Assembly: GCA_958295665.1 (NCBI GenBank) | Contig: OY282558.1 | Span: 113,450,838 to 113,514,837 of the forward strand | DNA from: Tipula vernalis | Lineage: Eukaryota > Arthropoda > Insecta > Diptera > Tipulidae | Reading direction: 5' to 3' | Length of the DNA stretch: 64,000 nt | Shown here: piece after piece, positions 48,826 through 61,376 of the stretch | How positions within the stretch are numbered: the stretch's first letter is position 1 | How the letters are laid out: every line of letters begins with the position of its first letter | Made by a program: the position numbers and the translations under genes | Notes under the pieces: generated by a model | What the model was told of the DNA's origin: nothing | The model's database searches: none | The model's input: the letters and a program-made list of their open reading frames with translations, nothing else

Positions 48826-50634
48826 AAACCCCATATTATTGCATGAAATAAAATATTGTCAAACTGCTTTCTTGAAAAATTCTGAGTTGTGCAGTCGTCT
48901 TGTGCACCGGCGATACGTGTTTTATTTATACTTCTGAATTTCATTTTGTTTCCACTGTATAGCAAACATACTATCATAGCAATATTTTATAACATGTTAC
49001 CAAAATTAATAACATTTTTTTATAAAACACGCCTTTCATATTAAGGGGCGTTTCCACTGAGTAAAATAGCAATATTATACAACAAATGTTACAAAAATAT
49101 TGTTATATAACATGTTTAGAGGGGTGCTTTCTCGACTGTTTTTAAAATCCTAGGAGGCGGGAGCGATAAAGCTTAAATTGTTTAATAATTCTGTATAATT
49201 GTAGGAAATACAAGTTTATAATTTACGCATAATGTTAAACCATTTTTCAATTTGTTTTTGAACATGTACATTACGAGTACATTATAGAATGCTTCTAGCT
49301 CAGGATCTGAATCCCGAAATTCAAAGTCGTTGAATTACTCTGGGTTCATAAACCAAACTTCGTCGATCCGGACGTATGGACAATTTTGCCTATTTAATAG
49401 AAAATAAGCAAGCAGCATTTATTTATAATAAACAAAATCTGAAAATATTATTAGCAGATTTGTGTGTGTTGAAATGTCGAAAGTTTTGTGACCCACAGCC
49501 ACAGTAAGTCTTAATAATTGTGGTTTCAAAGAGATGTAACATTTTTTCTTGCTAATTTTGAAGGGAGTTTTCTTCGGGTGGAGTTTGTCTGTCTTAGTAC
49601 CTATAATCCAAAAACCTAACACTCTCTTTAAATTTAGCCATCCCTCAAATTTGGTTCACTTTATTGAAGTGAGTGAAATATTCAACATGAGAATAAACCA
49701 ATGGTATATACTTTGTGTCTATGAGATAATTCTTTCTTAATAATTTTCCTTTACCTCTACTTGGAAAGGTATCAGTTGTTTCTAATAAATTGAAAATTGG
49801 AAAATACAACAACTATGTATATGTATGTATGTATTCGGAAATTGCTAGATTCACGACTAGCTTCAACTGATGTACATATGTCAGAACTATCCGTATAAAC
49901 TATTTCAAAATAACATAAGTAAGTTTCAGGTTTATCCTCTAATTAAGGTGGTAAATTCGTTTGTAAATTATTTACAGACCCCTCCAAAATTGCGGGAGCC
50001 TAGATTTAAATTTGCCTAATTTCCCGGGAAATATGTCCCGGGAATCCTTGGGAACAAACCTCTAAACATGTTATGGGAATGGAAACGGGCCATTATATAG
50101 CAAGAAAAACGCTATCCATCACTTTTCGGTACAGATGAGACGATGTTATGTAACATGTTAGAAAGATTTTTTAACAAATATTATATAACATTGCGTAAAT
50201 TATCCATTACTAATGGAAGTTGAGTTCTACTTATTGTCACAAACGCACAGTAATAGTTGACGTTCAGTAGTGACGTTCACTTCCTAAAAAATGGTGTCCA
50301 GAAACAGAGTAAGTGTAAATCCCGCTCGCATGACATTTCTTTTTTTTTTTTTATTGAAAAAAATGTGACTTAGGATTAACATCCTACTCGCGTTACTTAA
50401 AGGAAAGAAAGGTACAAGGAAGGAGTAAGGTCGAAAAGGAGCCATAAGGAATAAAGAATTTTAGTCCTTAAGAAACTAGTTTGAATTTCTGTAAATTAAA
50501 TGCCAGTCGGAAAATAACGTCATCCGGCCCGTTCAACATTTCAAACAAAATAAGAGTTTTGGAACTTGTTGGTTCTACCGTATTTGCATTCCAGATTGAG
50601 CACCATGCTTTTTCTATGCGCTTACGGAAATGTG
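48826..50634. other. AT-rich stretch with weak inverted similarity
   Basis: Words GGGGCGTTTCCACTG and ATAACATGTTTAGAGG at 49045-49125 recur inverted and in the matching order at about 50055-50095. This hints at a decayed 1-kb element, but the match is patchy. No coding sequence was recognised. Confidence 0.3.
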
Positions 50635-50788
50635 ACAGAGCATTCAAAATGAAAAAACTGTTTCCTTTTGACTGGCAGGTTTATATGAATTTCCAACATA
50701 ACGAACAAAAATTTGTGTTCGTTATGTTGGAAATTCATACAAACCTTTAGGTCAAAAGTAAAAAGGGTTTTCATCGTGAATGCTCTGT
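50635..50788. mobile_element. Hairpin MITE (about 75-bp arms)
   Basis: The arms begin ACAGAGCATTCA and meet near 50711 with almost no loop. The innermost 26 bases (ATGAATTTCCAACATAACGA plus six more) pair perfectly, and the outer part has more mismatches. No gene. It lies 33 bp before another MITE. Confidence 0.85.
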
Positions 50789-50820
50789 GAAAGGTACGTA
50801 TAAACTAATGTTAAAGGAAT

Positions 50821-51084
50821 ACATTGCTATTTGACTGGTCTACAAAAAATCTAGATAATTTGAAAGTTAAGACTGCTACGATCGGAATACCAATATAGTC
50901 TTATAGTTTAAAATTACTAACCACCGATTCGGATGTTAAAACTTCTAAGATTGTCAAAGCTAACACGTTTTTTAGGATGCCTGTTTTTATGACTAAATAT
51001 TACAATGTTATTCTGGTCGTAGCAGTCTGAATTTTTTGGTTACAAATTCTGCAAAATATTTGTAGAACTGTCAAATTCCAATGT
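50821..51084. mobile_element. MITE family member A (TIR about 68 bp)
   Basis: The ends read ACATTGCTATTTGACTGGTC and, inverted, ACATTGGAATTTGACAGTTC. The arms continue inward to an AAGACTGCTACGATCGGAAT block and its complement (TTCTGGTCGTAGCAGTCT). The layout and length match the copy at 54117-54373. Confidence 0.82.
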
Positions 51085-51432
51085 CCTTCTTGTTTTATTA
51101 GTTTTTCAGCTTTAATTTATATTTTGAGATATTTTCACTATTGGAAAATATATAAACAAACATATTTAAATTCATTTACGCCGATACAGAAAATGAATGG
51201 CGGCACTTTATTGTAAAAGTAACATCATTTTGCTACAATAGAAATATCAATCAAACCGAAGTGAAATTCTTCCCAAATAACAAAAAATGTGTATGTGTTT
51301 GTTCAAATTGCATTGATTCAGGCGATATTATGTGCATCAAATGTTGCATATAAATCCCAAAAAAGTTGAACTTGAAATCAGATGTATCAAATATTGTATA
51401 TTACCCTACTAGCTAAGTATATCAAGTAAGCT

Positions 51433-51990
51433 AAATGTCACAAGGTTGATCACATAATCAATCCTAGGGGTCAGCGATATAAATAACAGGCAATATATAC
51501 AAATACGGCATGTTGAATCAAATTTCAACGACGAAAACTGTTCAACAAAAATCAAAAGATTGATATTCGACTATAGTTTCTGGGGTCTCTATCGCATAGG
51601 CCTTGTATGTAAAATATCACATGGTCAATCCTAGGGGTCGGCGATATAAATAACAGGCAATATATATACTTACGGCATATTGCACCAGATTTCAACGATG
51701 AAATCTATTCAACAAAAATCAAAAGATTGCTATACGACTGGGACCTCTAGTGTATAGGTCTTCAACGTAAAATGGCACATGATCGATCCTAGGGTTCGGC
51801 AATATATAAGCAAAATATATAGGGCATGTTGCATCAAATTTCAACGACGGAATCTGTTCAACAAAAATCAAAAGATTGATATTCGACTATTGTTTCTGGG
51901 ATCTGTATTGTATAGGCCTTGAACGTAAAATGCCACATGGTTGATCCTATGTCAGCGATATAAATAACAGGCAATATATAAACAGCATGT
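51433..51990. repeat. Tandem satellite, 158-167 bp unit, about 3.4 copies
   Basis: The landmark ATCCTA(G) occurs at 51461, 51628, 51786 and 51944, giving periods of 167, 158 and 158 bp. Each unit contains GCGATATAAATAACAGGCAA or a variant, CAAATTTCAACGACG, and TTCAACAAAAATCAAAAGAT. Copies differ by about 10-20%. No open frame. Confidence 0.9.
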
Positions 51991-52189
51991 TGGGAGTTCG
52001 AAAATTTGTAATTGGAGCATACAACTTTAAGTGCAACAACAAGTTCGAACTTGAAATATGCCCATTAGGCAAATTTCAAGAGGGACAATCTCAAAGATTT
52101 ATATCTTTCGATATATGTAGGTAGATTCCTAATATTTTCTCACCACGGTAATCCGTTGTCAAACCCACCTCTTTTGCTTGCATCAAAAA

Positions 52190-52925
52190 TGAGAAAAGAT
52201 TTTTATACTAACTCAATTCTAATTATGTGATCCCTTTAACGGAGAGACCATACGCAAGATGCATATTCGAGCTGTAAGGCAAACAAAAACTCTACGATCA
52301 TTAAACTTTTTCTTATGGTACGTTTTAGAAATTCTAACAAAGAGTTGGCTTTGGCACAGATCAAGTCAAAATGACGATTAAATGATAAGGTAGGTTAAAT
52401 GTAACTCCAAGATCCCTTATTTCATTTAGATATGTCAAAGTATTACTCACAATTCGCAATATGTATTGTAATCTTAAATCAGATGCGATTTTGAACTTGT
52501 AAAAGCCATCATTTTGCATTTTGTAACATTTAAATATAACATATTGTTCTTACAGCAAACATTAACCGCATCTACATATATCCTTTTGTAACTCCTCTGC
52601 ATTAGATAGATTTCGAATAAGGGAAAATATGTTTAGCTCATATGCATATGTTAGACAACGAGAAAACTTTATGAAGAATGTACGTAAATTGGATCAGATA
52701 AACTATTATTAATTTTTACACGCTGCACCAGTCCAGTAAGGTATGACTCAAGCCATTTGATTACACATTTGATGAAATTATGATTAATACCAAGTAATTT
52801 TAATTATTGCAGAACGATAAAGTAATTGATTGAGTCAAACTGCTTACTGAAGTCGGTATAAATGACATCAAGCTGAGCATTGCCTTCAATCACCTCTGTT
52901 GCACGTTAAACCTCTGTTGAACATT
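52190..52925 (-). pseudogene. Jockey-type LINE RT remnant (minus strand)
   Basis: The minus strand from 52895 downward reads AQLDVIYTDFSKQFDSINYF, the first catalytic RT block. After a gap of one stop come KWLESYLTG and VQRVKINN. Decayed C-terminal RT pieces follow: MYLNVTKCKMMAFTSSKSHL-like words near 52480-52530 (split between frames), NEIRDLGVTFN near 52400-52435, and ASCVWSPL-like near 52230-52260. The YADD block is not seen. The order fits one Jockey-clade element. Confidence 0.8.
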
Positions 52926-53149
52926 TAAACCCTATTTAACCTCTGTTGAATGTTTAATAGTTGCTGCCATAAAGGTAAAATTCATCTTCTAAAACCTCGA
53001 GATGATAATGGAAACGAATTGGACTATACAAATTTTTTACGACAGTTAATGTTATATACAAATTATCGGAACTAAAAAAACTTCCGAAAAAACATCAGAT
53101 GTCAGAATAGGTTTGTTTCGTTATCATGAAGGAGAGTATAAATTCAGAG

Positions 53150-53360
53150 ACCTCCAGGTTTCGCTCCTTATGTGTTTCGTGTTGATGGACAGAATTCTTA
53201 TCTCACTTGCCATCTTCATCCTGCAAAAGGAGAAAGAAGGAAATTTGCATACCTCTTAGTGATGGATAGCTCGTCGCTCAAATCAAAGATGCTATAACAC
53301 TCAAATCACAATGATGGAGACTTTAGAATATATCCGGATTATAAAAATGAAAATTCACCC
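53150..53360 (+). pseudogene. Possible Helitron Rep/helicase fragment
   Basis: The frame reads PPGFAPYVFRVDGQNSYLTC then HLHPAKGE, and in an adjoining frame RRKFAYLLVMDSSSLK. It resembles the N-terminal domain of insect Helitron proteins (an FRVHGQIYH-type block followed by LHP and FAQLYVxD). Only about 60 codons are recognisable and no Helitron ends were found. Confidence 0.45.
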
Positions 53361-53510
53361 AGCAATTCATTCATATTAACATTTTAATATGGATCCATAT
53401 AAGATAATATACGACGGATTCGGCAAAATATTAGCATGCTGCAGTCTAAGGCTTTTCAACTGGCTTTTAGAAATTGCTATAATCCAAGCATTAATGCCGG
53501 TCGTCTTATT

Positions 53511-53943
53511 AAGCATTGACCAGCGAGTCTTTAAGAAATTTAATTAGGAACATGCATGTTACTGACCAGCGAAACTTTAAGAACTTTTCGTTCAGTTTCG
53601 TTAAATTTGAATTGTCATTTAACATTCTTTAACAAGAGCGAAAATTACCGCCCAAACTGAAGGAAGAAACGTCAAACAGTGAAACATGGCCTATTTATGT
53701 TTTATTAATTAAAATAATGTTTTATATATATTTCAAATACATATGTACATACATAATATATTATGTAGTGTAATGTGACAAAACAATTATTGCAAAATAC
53801 AATTACGAATATTCCTTGTTTTTTGTTGTCAAATTGTGTTACGGATTCGCTGGGCGATCTGTCAAAATTTCCTTAACAATATATTTTCGTTAAATTCTGT
53901 AAAGTTTTGTTACGGATGCTTAAAGACTCGCTGGTCAATGCTT
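53511..53943. mobile_element. MITE with perfect 25-bp inverted ends
   Basis: Ends beginning AAGCATTGACCAGCGAGTCT (53511-53535) are repeated exactly inverted at 53919-53943. Internal words (GACCAGCGAAACTTTAAGAA, TTACGGATTCGCTGGGCGAT) are diverged extra copies of the end sequence. The 433-bp element has no gene. No certain target duplication. Confidence 0.85.
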
Positions 53944-54116
53944 TACTCAGCAACGGATAGTAGGCAAAACAATCGTTTTCCTTGAAAATGACGTTATTTT
54001 TCGTTCGTGTTCCTTTGATTGGATAAAAAAATCAGAACGAATGAAAGAACAAACGAATTGAATCGTGTATCCACCTTCAATGAACTAACTAACTAAAAGC
54101 TAATGAAAAAAGGAGG

Positions 54117-54373
54117 ACATTTGTATTTGCTGCTCTACAAACATTTTGGAGAATTTATAACCAAACAATTAAGACTGCTACGATCGGAATAGCCGCATAA
54201 TATTTAGTCTTAAGAAAAAGCCTTACCAAAAAAACGTCTTAGCTGTGACAGTCTTAAGAGTCTTAACGTCAGAATCGGGAGATAAAAACTGCATTGCTAT
54301 TCTGATCGTACCAGTCTTAATGTTTTGGTTGCAAATTTTCCAAAATGTTTGTGGACCTGTCAAATAGCAATGA
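54117..54373. mobile_element. MITE family member B (TIR about 68 bp)
   Basis: Same family as 50821-51084. The left arm has CTCTACAAACATTTTGGAGA and AAGACTGCTACGATCGGAAT. The right arm has the complements, ending TGTCAAATAGCAATGA. The centre holds extra GTCTTA words. Two copies within 3.3 kb support a recently active family. Confidence 0.85.
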
Positions 54374-55074
54374 CTTCCTTATTTCATTAGTTGTTCAGCT
54401 TTAATATGCGTCTTCAGCTTTTTTGATTTGAGGATTTGAAATGCCGATTTGCTGTTTTGCTTGGGGCAATGCATTTAGTTAAAGGCTCTGCATAGAGAAC
54501 TTAAACGAATTTAGCTAAATCGGATTTATTAAACCGCAATCGGTCTAGAGTATTTGAGAGTGCTTAGTGTGTTTTTTAGTCAGTTACTGTGCAATTCAAC
54601 ACTCAGGAGTAAACGACAGAAATGGCGAATTAAATTTTATTGGAGTGTACATAAATTTGCACATATCATTCGATAATCTTTAATTTTTGTGATGTTAAAG
54701 TAATCCGGTTAGTTAACTTGCCGCGATTTTTAATTGTATTATTTCGAAGCCAATATTTCAGTTTAATTCAGAATATCGAAATTAAAAAATTGTTACAGGT
54801 CGACTCATCCTGTTTCCAAGACAAGCAAATTTTGTTTAAGAAAAAACCGAAGTTTCGTTTAAAATAAACCGAATTTAGAGGAAGAGTTCTTAAACTTTGG
54901 GGCCCTTATCCTTGTGTTTACCTTTTTCTTAAATAATTAGATATGGTTTGAATGACTGTGGAAATGCGCTTTCACCAAGTTCAACTCACAATCTGGTAGT
55001 TTATGATAAAGATCTTGATATAAATTTATTAATTCGGCCAACCCATCGTATATTGGGCGTGAACATGAGAATCT

Positions 55075-55440
55075 TATGTGTAAATCTAGTGGTTAAAGCT
55101 GCGGCGGTTGGATCGGGAGGTGCCGGGTTCGAATACCGATAGGGGCGGGATGCAAAAGGGATTTTTCATCATCTGATTACGATCGGTGATGAAGATGAAC
55201 ACATCTATGACCCCCTGTTGAGAGTGCAGAATCCATGGGCCGACCCACTTTTCATGTCAGCACTATAGGTTGGCATGAAGCAATGCAATGTGCAGGTGGT
55301 TTATACAAAAACGGGTCTATAGCCCTACGTCCTCGATTTGGCTACTAATGCGTAAAATAGGATGGTAAAAGTAAACTGCGAAAGAGTTGGGAGTGCCTTG
55401 AGCCCAAAAACAGATTGCATAGATTAAAACCAAAAAAAAT
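55075..55440 (+). repeat. tRNA-derived SINE
   Basis: CTAGTGGTTAAAGC is a good pol III A-box and GGGTTCGAATACC, about 35 bases on, a B-box. Together they resemble a tRNA head. A tRNA-unrelated body follows (GATAGGGGCGGGATGC...). The likely A-rich end is at 55425-55442. The family is supported by a related stretch at 41775-41850. It cannot fold as a true tRNA over its full length, so I do not call a tRNA gene. Confidence 0.65.
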
Positions 55441-55489
55441 TAAAAATCTAGGAAATCTAACGCATTGTTAAAGAAGGAATAACATTAAT

Positions 55490-56160
55490 TCTTTCAATTC
55501 ATTGGAGCATTGGTCATAGTAATATTTGGAAGAAACGGAAAGGACACCACCCGTCGTTCCGCATACGGCCTAATGTATGGGGCCAATGCATTAATTATTG
55601 TATAATCTGCAGCCATGCCGAATATTCTACTTTGGATAGAGTCTAAACCAGCAATTTTACTCCAACAAAAGTTTTGTGCTTAGAATTTACAACGTCTAAG
55701 ATAACCAAGGCCCTTGGCGGAATTCCTTACAGCTACATAAATTTATGAAATGGTTAATGCGAGAAGAGTGTTCTGTCATCAGCAAATTAATGTATCGGAT
55801 TAGAAGTGGATAATAGTAAATCATTAATACGCAAATTCAAAAGCTAATGGCCGATAATTGACTGGAACTGGTTTTATGCCCTTTTTCGACGAAACTGGAA
55901 TAATATTTGCAGCTTTCTATAGAGATCGGAAAGCACATTTTGTCGTCGACGGACAAAAGAGCCTACTGTATGGTGTTTTTTAGAATAATTGGCGAGATAC
56001 CAGCAAGCATCTTTGGGATAATCGCTAGACCGAAAATAAATGTAAGCCATTGATGCAGATACTTATGGGAAATTAAAAATAGTCTGATTATAATCCGGAA
56101 AATCAGAATTCAATGTAAATTGGGATGCTAAACAAATAGCTATCTCATGAATAGTTGAAT
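55490..56160 (-). pseudogene. Second Jockey-type LINE remnant (minus strand)
   Basis: Minus-strand words in order are AGISPIILKN (near 55990-56010), a VIPVP.KKG-like and NYRP(L)A-like RT block (near 55830-55900), a FADD(R)T block (near 55770-55790), an AKGLGYLRRCKF block (near 55690-55715) and a C-terminal CSNELKEL tail (near 55490-55515). The order is that of a Jockey-clade RT with large internal losses. Frames are heavily broken. It might be a separate copy of the family at 52.2-52.9 kb. Confidence 0.65.
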
Positions 56161-59100
56161 AAAGTTTATTATCGCTATTTAACGGGGATGCCGAAAGTTG
56201 TTTTCAAGCTGACCAGACCAACAGAAACCCCCCAAAAAAACAGGATTTTTAAATGATTCTGGTATTTGGCTTTACGGATTTTGCTTCAATTTTTTATTTT
56301 ATTGAGTTAATGAAACATGTTAAAAAATTTTAGTGAAATATTCGGTCGACTGCCTCTTCAAAACAGTATTTGTACATTAAAAGACCGAAAAAAGCTAAAT
56401 TGTTGAAAGCAGTAAAGTTGAATAAAACATGTTTGAAAACTTTTTCAGTTGGCAACGTTTCAACCTCAAGGACCAAGGTACTTATGTAAGGAAAGTAAGC
56501 GGTACGGAAACAAACTCAACTCTTCTGCTCTACTAAGCCCAAAGGAGTATCTGCATTTCTAACGTTCTGAGTAATTAAAACTTTTAGGTTTAATTAAGTG
56601 CCATTCTTATTTTTCAAAAAATGTTTAAATTATGTATTGTATATAACACAATATTTGCAGTGTAAATACGGCTAAGCTCGCCGAGCATAAGATAGAATAT
56701 GCGCTTTGGAATTGCTAGACACTAATATCGATCTCATTTTCCGATAAAAATGTAGATACCGGTTTGTGCTTAGTAGGACGGTATTTATATTGCTCGAAAA
56801 TTATCTTAGCCATACCAACGAGGTAACGTTTCGTAATAATAATATTAAATAATGTTTAAGAAACACTACATTGAACGAGCTTACATTTAACAATGAAAAT
56901 TGCAGTATTTAAGAGGTAATCCGGTAATACGTTATAGATGCCAATCCATCTTGGTTTATCGGCGAGAAATGGGCCGTTTGAAATCTTAAAGCAATTCGTC
57001 ACCGTACAAGTGCAAATCGTATTTTAACCTTTTTATTTCATTTGAAAGCGATATACGTATAATAGGTACTTTGAAATACTTTTAGACAATTTAAAAATTA
57101 AATTGCGGAAAAATGTTTGTTATAAAGAAGGTTTACAAGTATATCGCACTTATAATAAAGAACTGCAAAAAGAAAATTTCCACTGGATTTGCAATTTTTC
57201 ACCCCAAATTTTTTAAATTAAATACATATACAACAATTGCACACGAAATGAATAAATAGAAACAATTATTCGTTTATATATTGCGTGTTGTACAATTCTT
57301 TAATAATAATTAGACTTGAAACACTTTTCAAGTAATTCCCCTTAAGTTCGCATTTACATTTATTACTACTTTTATGTTAGCCATGATTCACAGCTGTTTT
57401 TCCCATTTTGCATAAAAGATTTTAAAATGTGTTGAGAAATTTTCATGTGTAAAAGCATTTTTAGAACAATTATTTATTCCACTTTAATTAATTGAAAAGA
57501 TCCTCTGTGGACCAAATAATTTTTGAATCCTCTTTATTTGGTAGTGTTACCTTGACATCCTTGCTTGAATTAAAACACGTTAACTTACAATTTAACGACT
57601 CAACTTCATTTGTATTAACGCTTGACAGATCTTCGTTTTATTCAGAAAGTTTACGTTCTGGACGAAATCAACTTCTTGAAATTAAGTTCTTGGAAATTAA
57701 CTGATAAGGAATTATTGTCCCTCGATTTCTTTTGAGCCCAAAAACTCGGAACAAACCACTATTATTTTGACCTTAAAAAATTAAGAAGAAACCAGGAAGC
57801 TCCCAGAGAAAAAACAACTTATATGTGGAAATTAATTGTCTTCTTCATTTAACATGACTTAATTTATCTTTGGCTAAAACTGATATTTGTGGAGTTTGGT
57901 AAACAAAATCTTCAATTGCATTAAGCAGCGAGATAGACATTTTGCCTTGATCGTAAGTTGTGCAATTGATGTAGACAAAGAAAGGCCAATTTGTTCATTC
58001 TTCATTTGTGAGTCGATTGCAGTCTTGAGTGAATAGACCTGAAAGTGGACTAATTAAAGTTCGTTGTTGCTTTTGGTTTAACTCTGAAAACGGTTTTCGA
58101 GCTGGCCTTAATATAAAAATCGCTGATAAGTATTACACTTTCTGAAAAATTCTGGAGTCTGCAATCCGAAGTGGAAATCCAGCCTAAATGAAGAAGTTGA
58201 CTAGTTTGGAACAGAGAATCGAACCGATATTTTTTATCGTTCCGGATGGATTTAGTTCACTTCCAAAAGATTTTCGGGTTTTGGGAAATATTTTACAATC
58301 CGGTTTTTCCGAGACGAAACCGGTTAGGAATAAAAAATTAATATAAGGTTGAAAATTGAGTTCAACGTTCACTTGCCTAGGTAGCTGGTATAACTAAAAT
58401 AATTTTTGCAAAATCCGCTAATTCTGAGGGCCTATTAGGAAATTTTTAGAGTTTGGACTTTTGATATGGAAAAAATTCGGTTCGCAGCGGGTTTATCCTA
58501 TTATGAAACTTGGTAATAAAATAATTATTATTAGAAAAAACTTTGCGCCCTTCTACATTTTCCATCATATATATTTTTTAATTAGACAAGCTGTGCTTAT
58601 TGATAATATCGGATGTTTCGTCGTTACGTGAAACTATGAACGAAAATAACGAAACATTACGAAAACATTTAATGTTTCGGTTCCGATTTCGGTTTAATTT
58701 TTTTTTATTAGTTCCCATGTTATTGTCTCATTTTGCATTCACCAGGATCCCCATAATACCAAATTTTGAATGGGGTAAGTTGAAGTAGCCAAGTTACTCT
58801 TATGTGAGAGAAATAAAAGGAGCATAAATCGATTACAATTCAGATTAAAATTCGAAAATTATTTCTGTTAGTTATACGATTCCGATTCAGTTCCTGTTCG
58901 AAACTCTGACTTGGAAAGAATATGTTCTCTTTGCTATTCACTTAAATCGTAACGGTGACCTTGAAGGTGAAGATTTTTTACAGGTTTCCTTTACTAAGCA
59001 ATTCAGCTTAAAACACTAATTTGCAGAACGGTACATTCCTAGGAAAATTTTAAGAAAAGACGGTGGTCTAATTTTTAGAAAAAAAAGAAATCATTCCTGT

Positions 59101-59575
59101 TCCTATTAAATATTTTCTTAAGATATTCTCAACCATTTCCTCTCGGTTCTGACTCCAGAGAAATAAAAATGCCTTTAGCTTCTGACCGGTATTTAGATTT
59201 AGAAGAAAATTAGCTAACCTCGTTTAAAATCAAAGCTTTCGGTTAGAAAAAGTTGAATTTGATTAGAAAAGGTTGAATTTGATTTGCCAACAGATAAGAT
59301 TTATTTTGCAAATGGTTATATTTGATTTAAAAGAGAGCGCAGAGCTTATAGTAATCTGCTGGTGTTAGCAGCTGGCGATAGAAACTAGAAAAATACACAA
59401 CCGCGACTGAAAATAAATTCGTATTTCCCTCACTTGAGTCAAACCATAGTTAGTCTCTATAATCAATTAGCTTTCGTTCGACTTATAGTTTCTCATTTAG
59501 CGGATCTATTGACATGGCGGTGATTAGCACGTATAGGATTTCTTTTGGTTTTACATATACTTACGGACCTTTTGG
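56161..59575. other. AT-rich stretch, no gene recognised
   Basis: The frames at 57492-57704 and 58600-58788 show no known motif. No long repeat was detected by eye. It probably is intergenic or intronic. Confidence 0.45.
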
Positions 59576-61240
59576 TATTTGAGAAATTTCAAGAATATTC
59601 AAGATACTTTGAAAATTCGATATTTTTGAGATTATTTCGAAACTCTTGATATTTTTCAAATTATATTTGAAATTTGTGATGATTTATTGATATATTAAAA
59701 ACTCGTCATAGCATAGAGTTGCAAGACGTTTTGTTTTATTTGAGGTCATTCAAATGGCTCAGGTTCTGTTTCATTAACTTTTGAACTAAAGCCCGAATAT
59801 GCCCTGAAAATTAAATCTGGGTAAACCAATTGGTCGGAAACATATTTTGGATGAAGGATATTTACATTGAGAACAAATATTCTGAATTTTTTCCAAAAAA
59901 TACCGTTTGTAATATCAAATTTCTGAGTAAAATGATTTGAGTTGAAAAGCTTCGATAAGTGAAAGCTCTTAAAACTAAAAGATCTTGACATTTGTTGCAA
60001 ATACAAGATTTATGCTCATAAAACGAAAGGCACAAAATCTTCCGAGAAAATATAAATTAATTATCAAGCTTAAAGCTCTTGAGATAAATACTCTAAATTG
60101 AGATAATAAATACTCTAAATTAATCCTAAAATACCACCTTACTTTATAATATCAAATTTGAAAGTCAAAAGGTTTGGTTTGAAAAGCTCTTAATACTAAA
60201 AGCTCTTAATAATTTACATTGCGCACAAATATTCTAAATCCTACCCAAAGTTCCGTCATCTTTTGAACATCACATTTCGAAGCAAAATGGTTAGTTTAAA
60301 AAGCTTCGATAAGCGAAAGCTCTTAAAACTAAAGCTCTTGACATTTTTTTCAAATACATAATTTATGCTCAAAAAAATATTTTATTAAATAAAAAAAAAA
60401 TTTTTTATTAAAACCCTGAAACTATTAAAAAGCTCAAAAATGTTAAGCTCAAACCCAAAAAGTATATATTAATTGTCAAGCTTAAAGATTATTGAAACAA
60501 ATATTCTAAATTTATTCCAAAATCCCACCTTCATTTAAACCATCAAATTTCAGAATAAAAAGTAAATGATTTGTGTTAAAAAGTTTCGATTAGTGAAAGC
60601 TCTTAAAACTAAAAGCTCTTGAAACTTTTTGCAAATATTTATTGTTTGCACATAAGATATTGTAACAAAAACCTAAAATTATTAAAAGACTCAGAAATGT
60701 TAAGTTTAAACCCAAATACATAGTATAAATTAATTATCAAGCTTAAAGCTCATTGAACACAAATATTCTAAATTTATCCAAAAATACCCTTCCTTTGTAA
60801 TATCAAATTTTAGAGTTAAATGGTTTGGTTTGAAAACCTTTCAAAACCAAAATTCCATCACTCTTTGTGAAATCATATTTCTGAGTAAAACGGTTTGGTT
60901 AAAAAAGCTTTGTTAATTGAAAGCAAATACATAAAAATTTTATGAAAAACCTAAAATTATGAAAAAGGCTAATCGTTAAAAGATAAGTTAAAACCCAAAC
61001 ATGTTTAAATTAACTATCAAACTTAAAACTAATTGACAATTTTTGCAAATACATATTTTATGCTTATACAATTTTTTAACAAGACTTGCGGATAATTCGG
61101 TATTTGAGAATTTTCAAGAATATTCAAAATACTTTGGAAATTCGAAATTCTTGAAATTTTTCAAAGTATATTCGAAATTTGTGATGCTTTACGTTATATT
61201 TAGAAATCGGCAAAGCATTGAGTTGCAAAATGTTTCGTGT
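59576..61240. repeat. Composite degenerate tandem repeat
   Basis: Two flanking blocks are direct copies: TATTTGAGAAATTTCAAGAA at 59576 and TATTTGAGAATTTTCAAGAA at about 61102. Both continue with AATATTCAA..TACTTTG and end at a GCATTGAGTTGCAA-type word. Between them a unit with words AATATTCTAAATT, ATATCAAATTT, GGTTTGGTTTGAAAAG and AAAGCTCTTAAAACTAAA recurs roughly every 130-280 bp, at least six times. Spacing is irregular because units are partly deleted. No coding signal. Confidence 0.75.
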
Positions 61241-61376
61241 CATCTACTCCCGAAATCAGATACTTTTAATTAATGCGAGACTAGATGATAGGAAGAAATA
61301 AGTTTTCACTAAAAGCTTTGCTTGTTCATAGTTAGAAGAAGCATTTCTAGGGGCCCAAAAAAATGTTGCGGGGGGG

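Noticed and set aside
48651..48977. 108-codon minus-strand open frame
   Set aside because: It lies mostly inside one arm of the large inverted repeat and has no recognised motif. A palindrome easily yields such frames by chance.
51433..51990. CRISPR array
   Set aside because: Units are contiguous satellite repeats without unique spacers, in a eukaryotic context.
55090..55142. tRNA gene
   Set aside because: A and B boxes are present, but a complete cloverleaf does not follow and a SINE body continues. A SINE explains it better.
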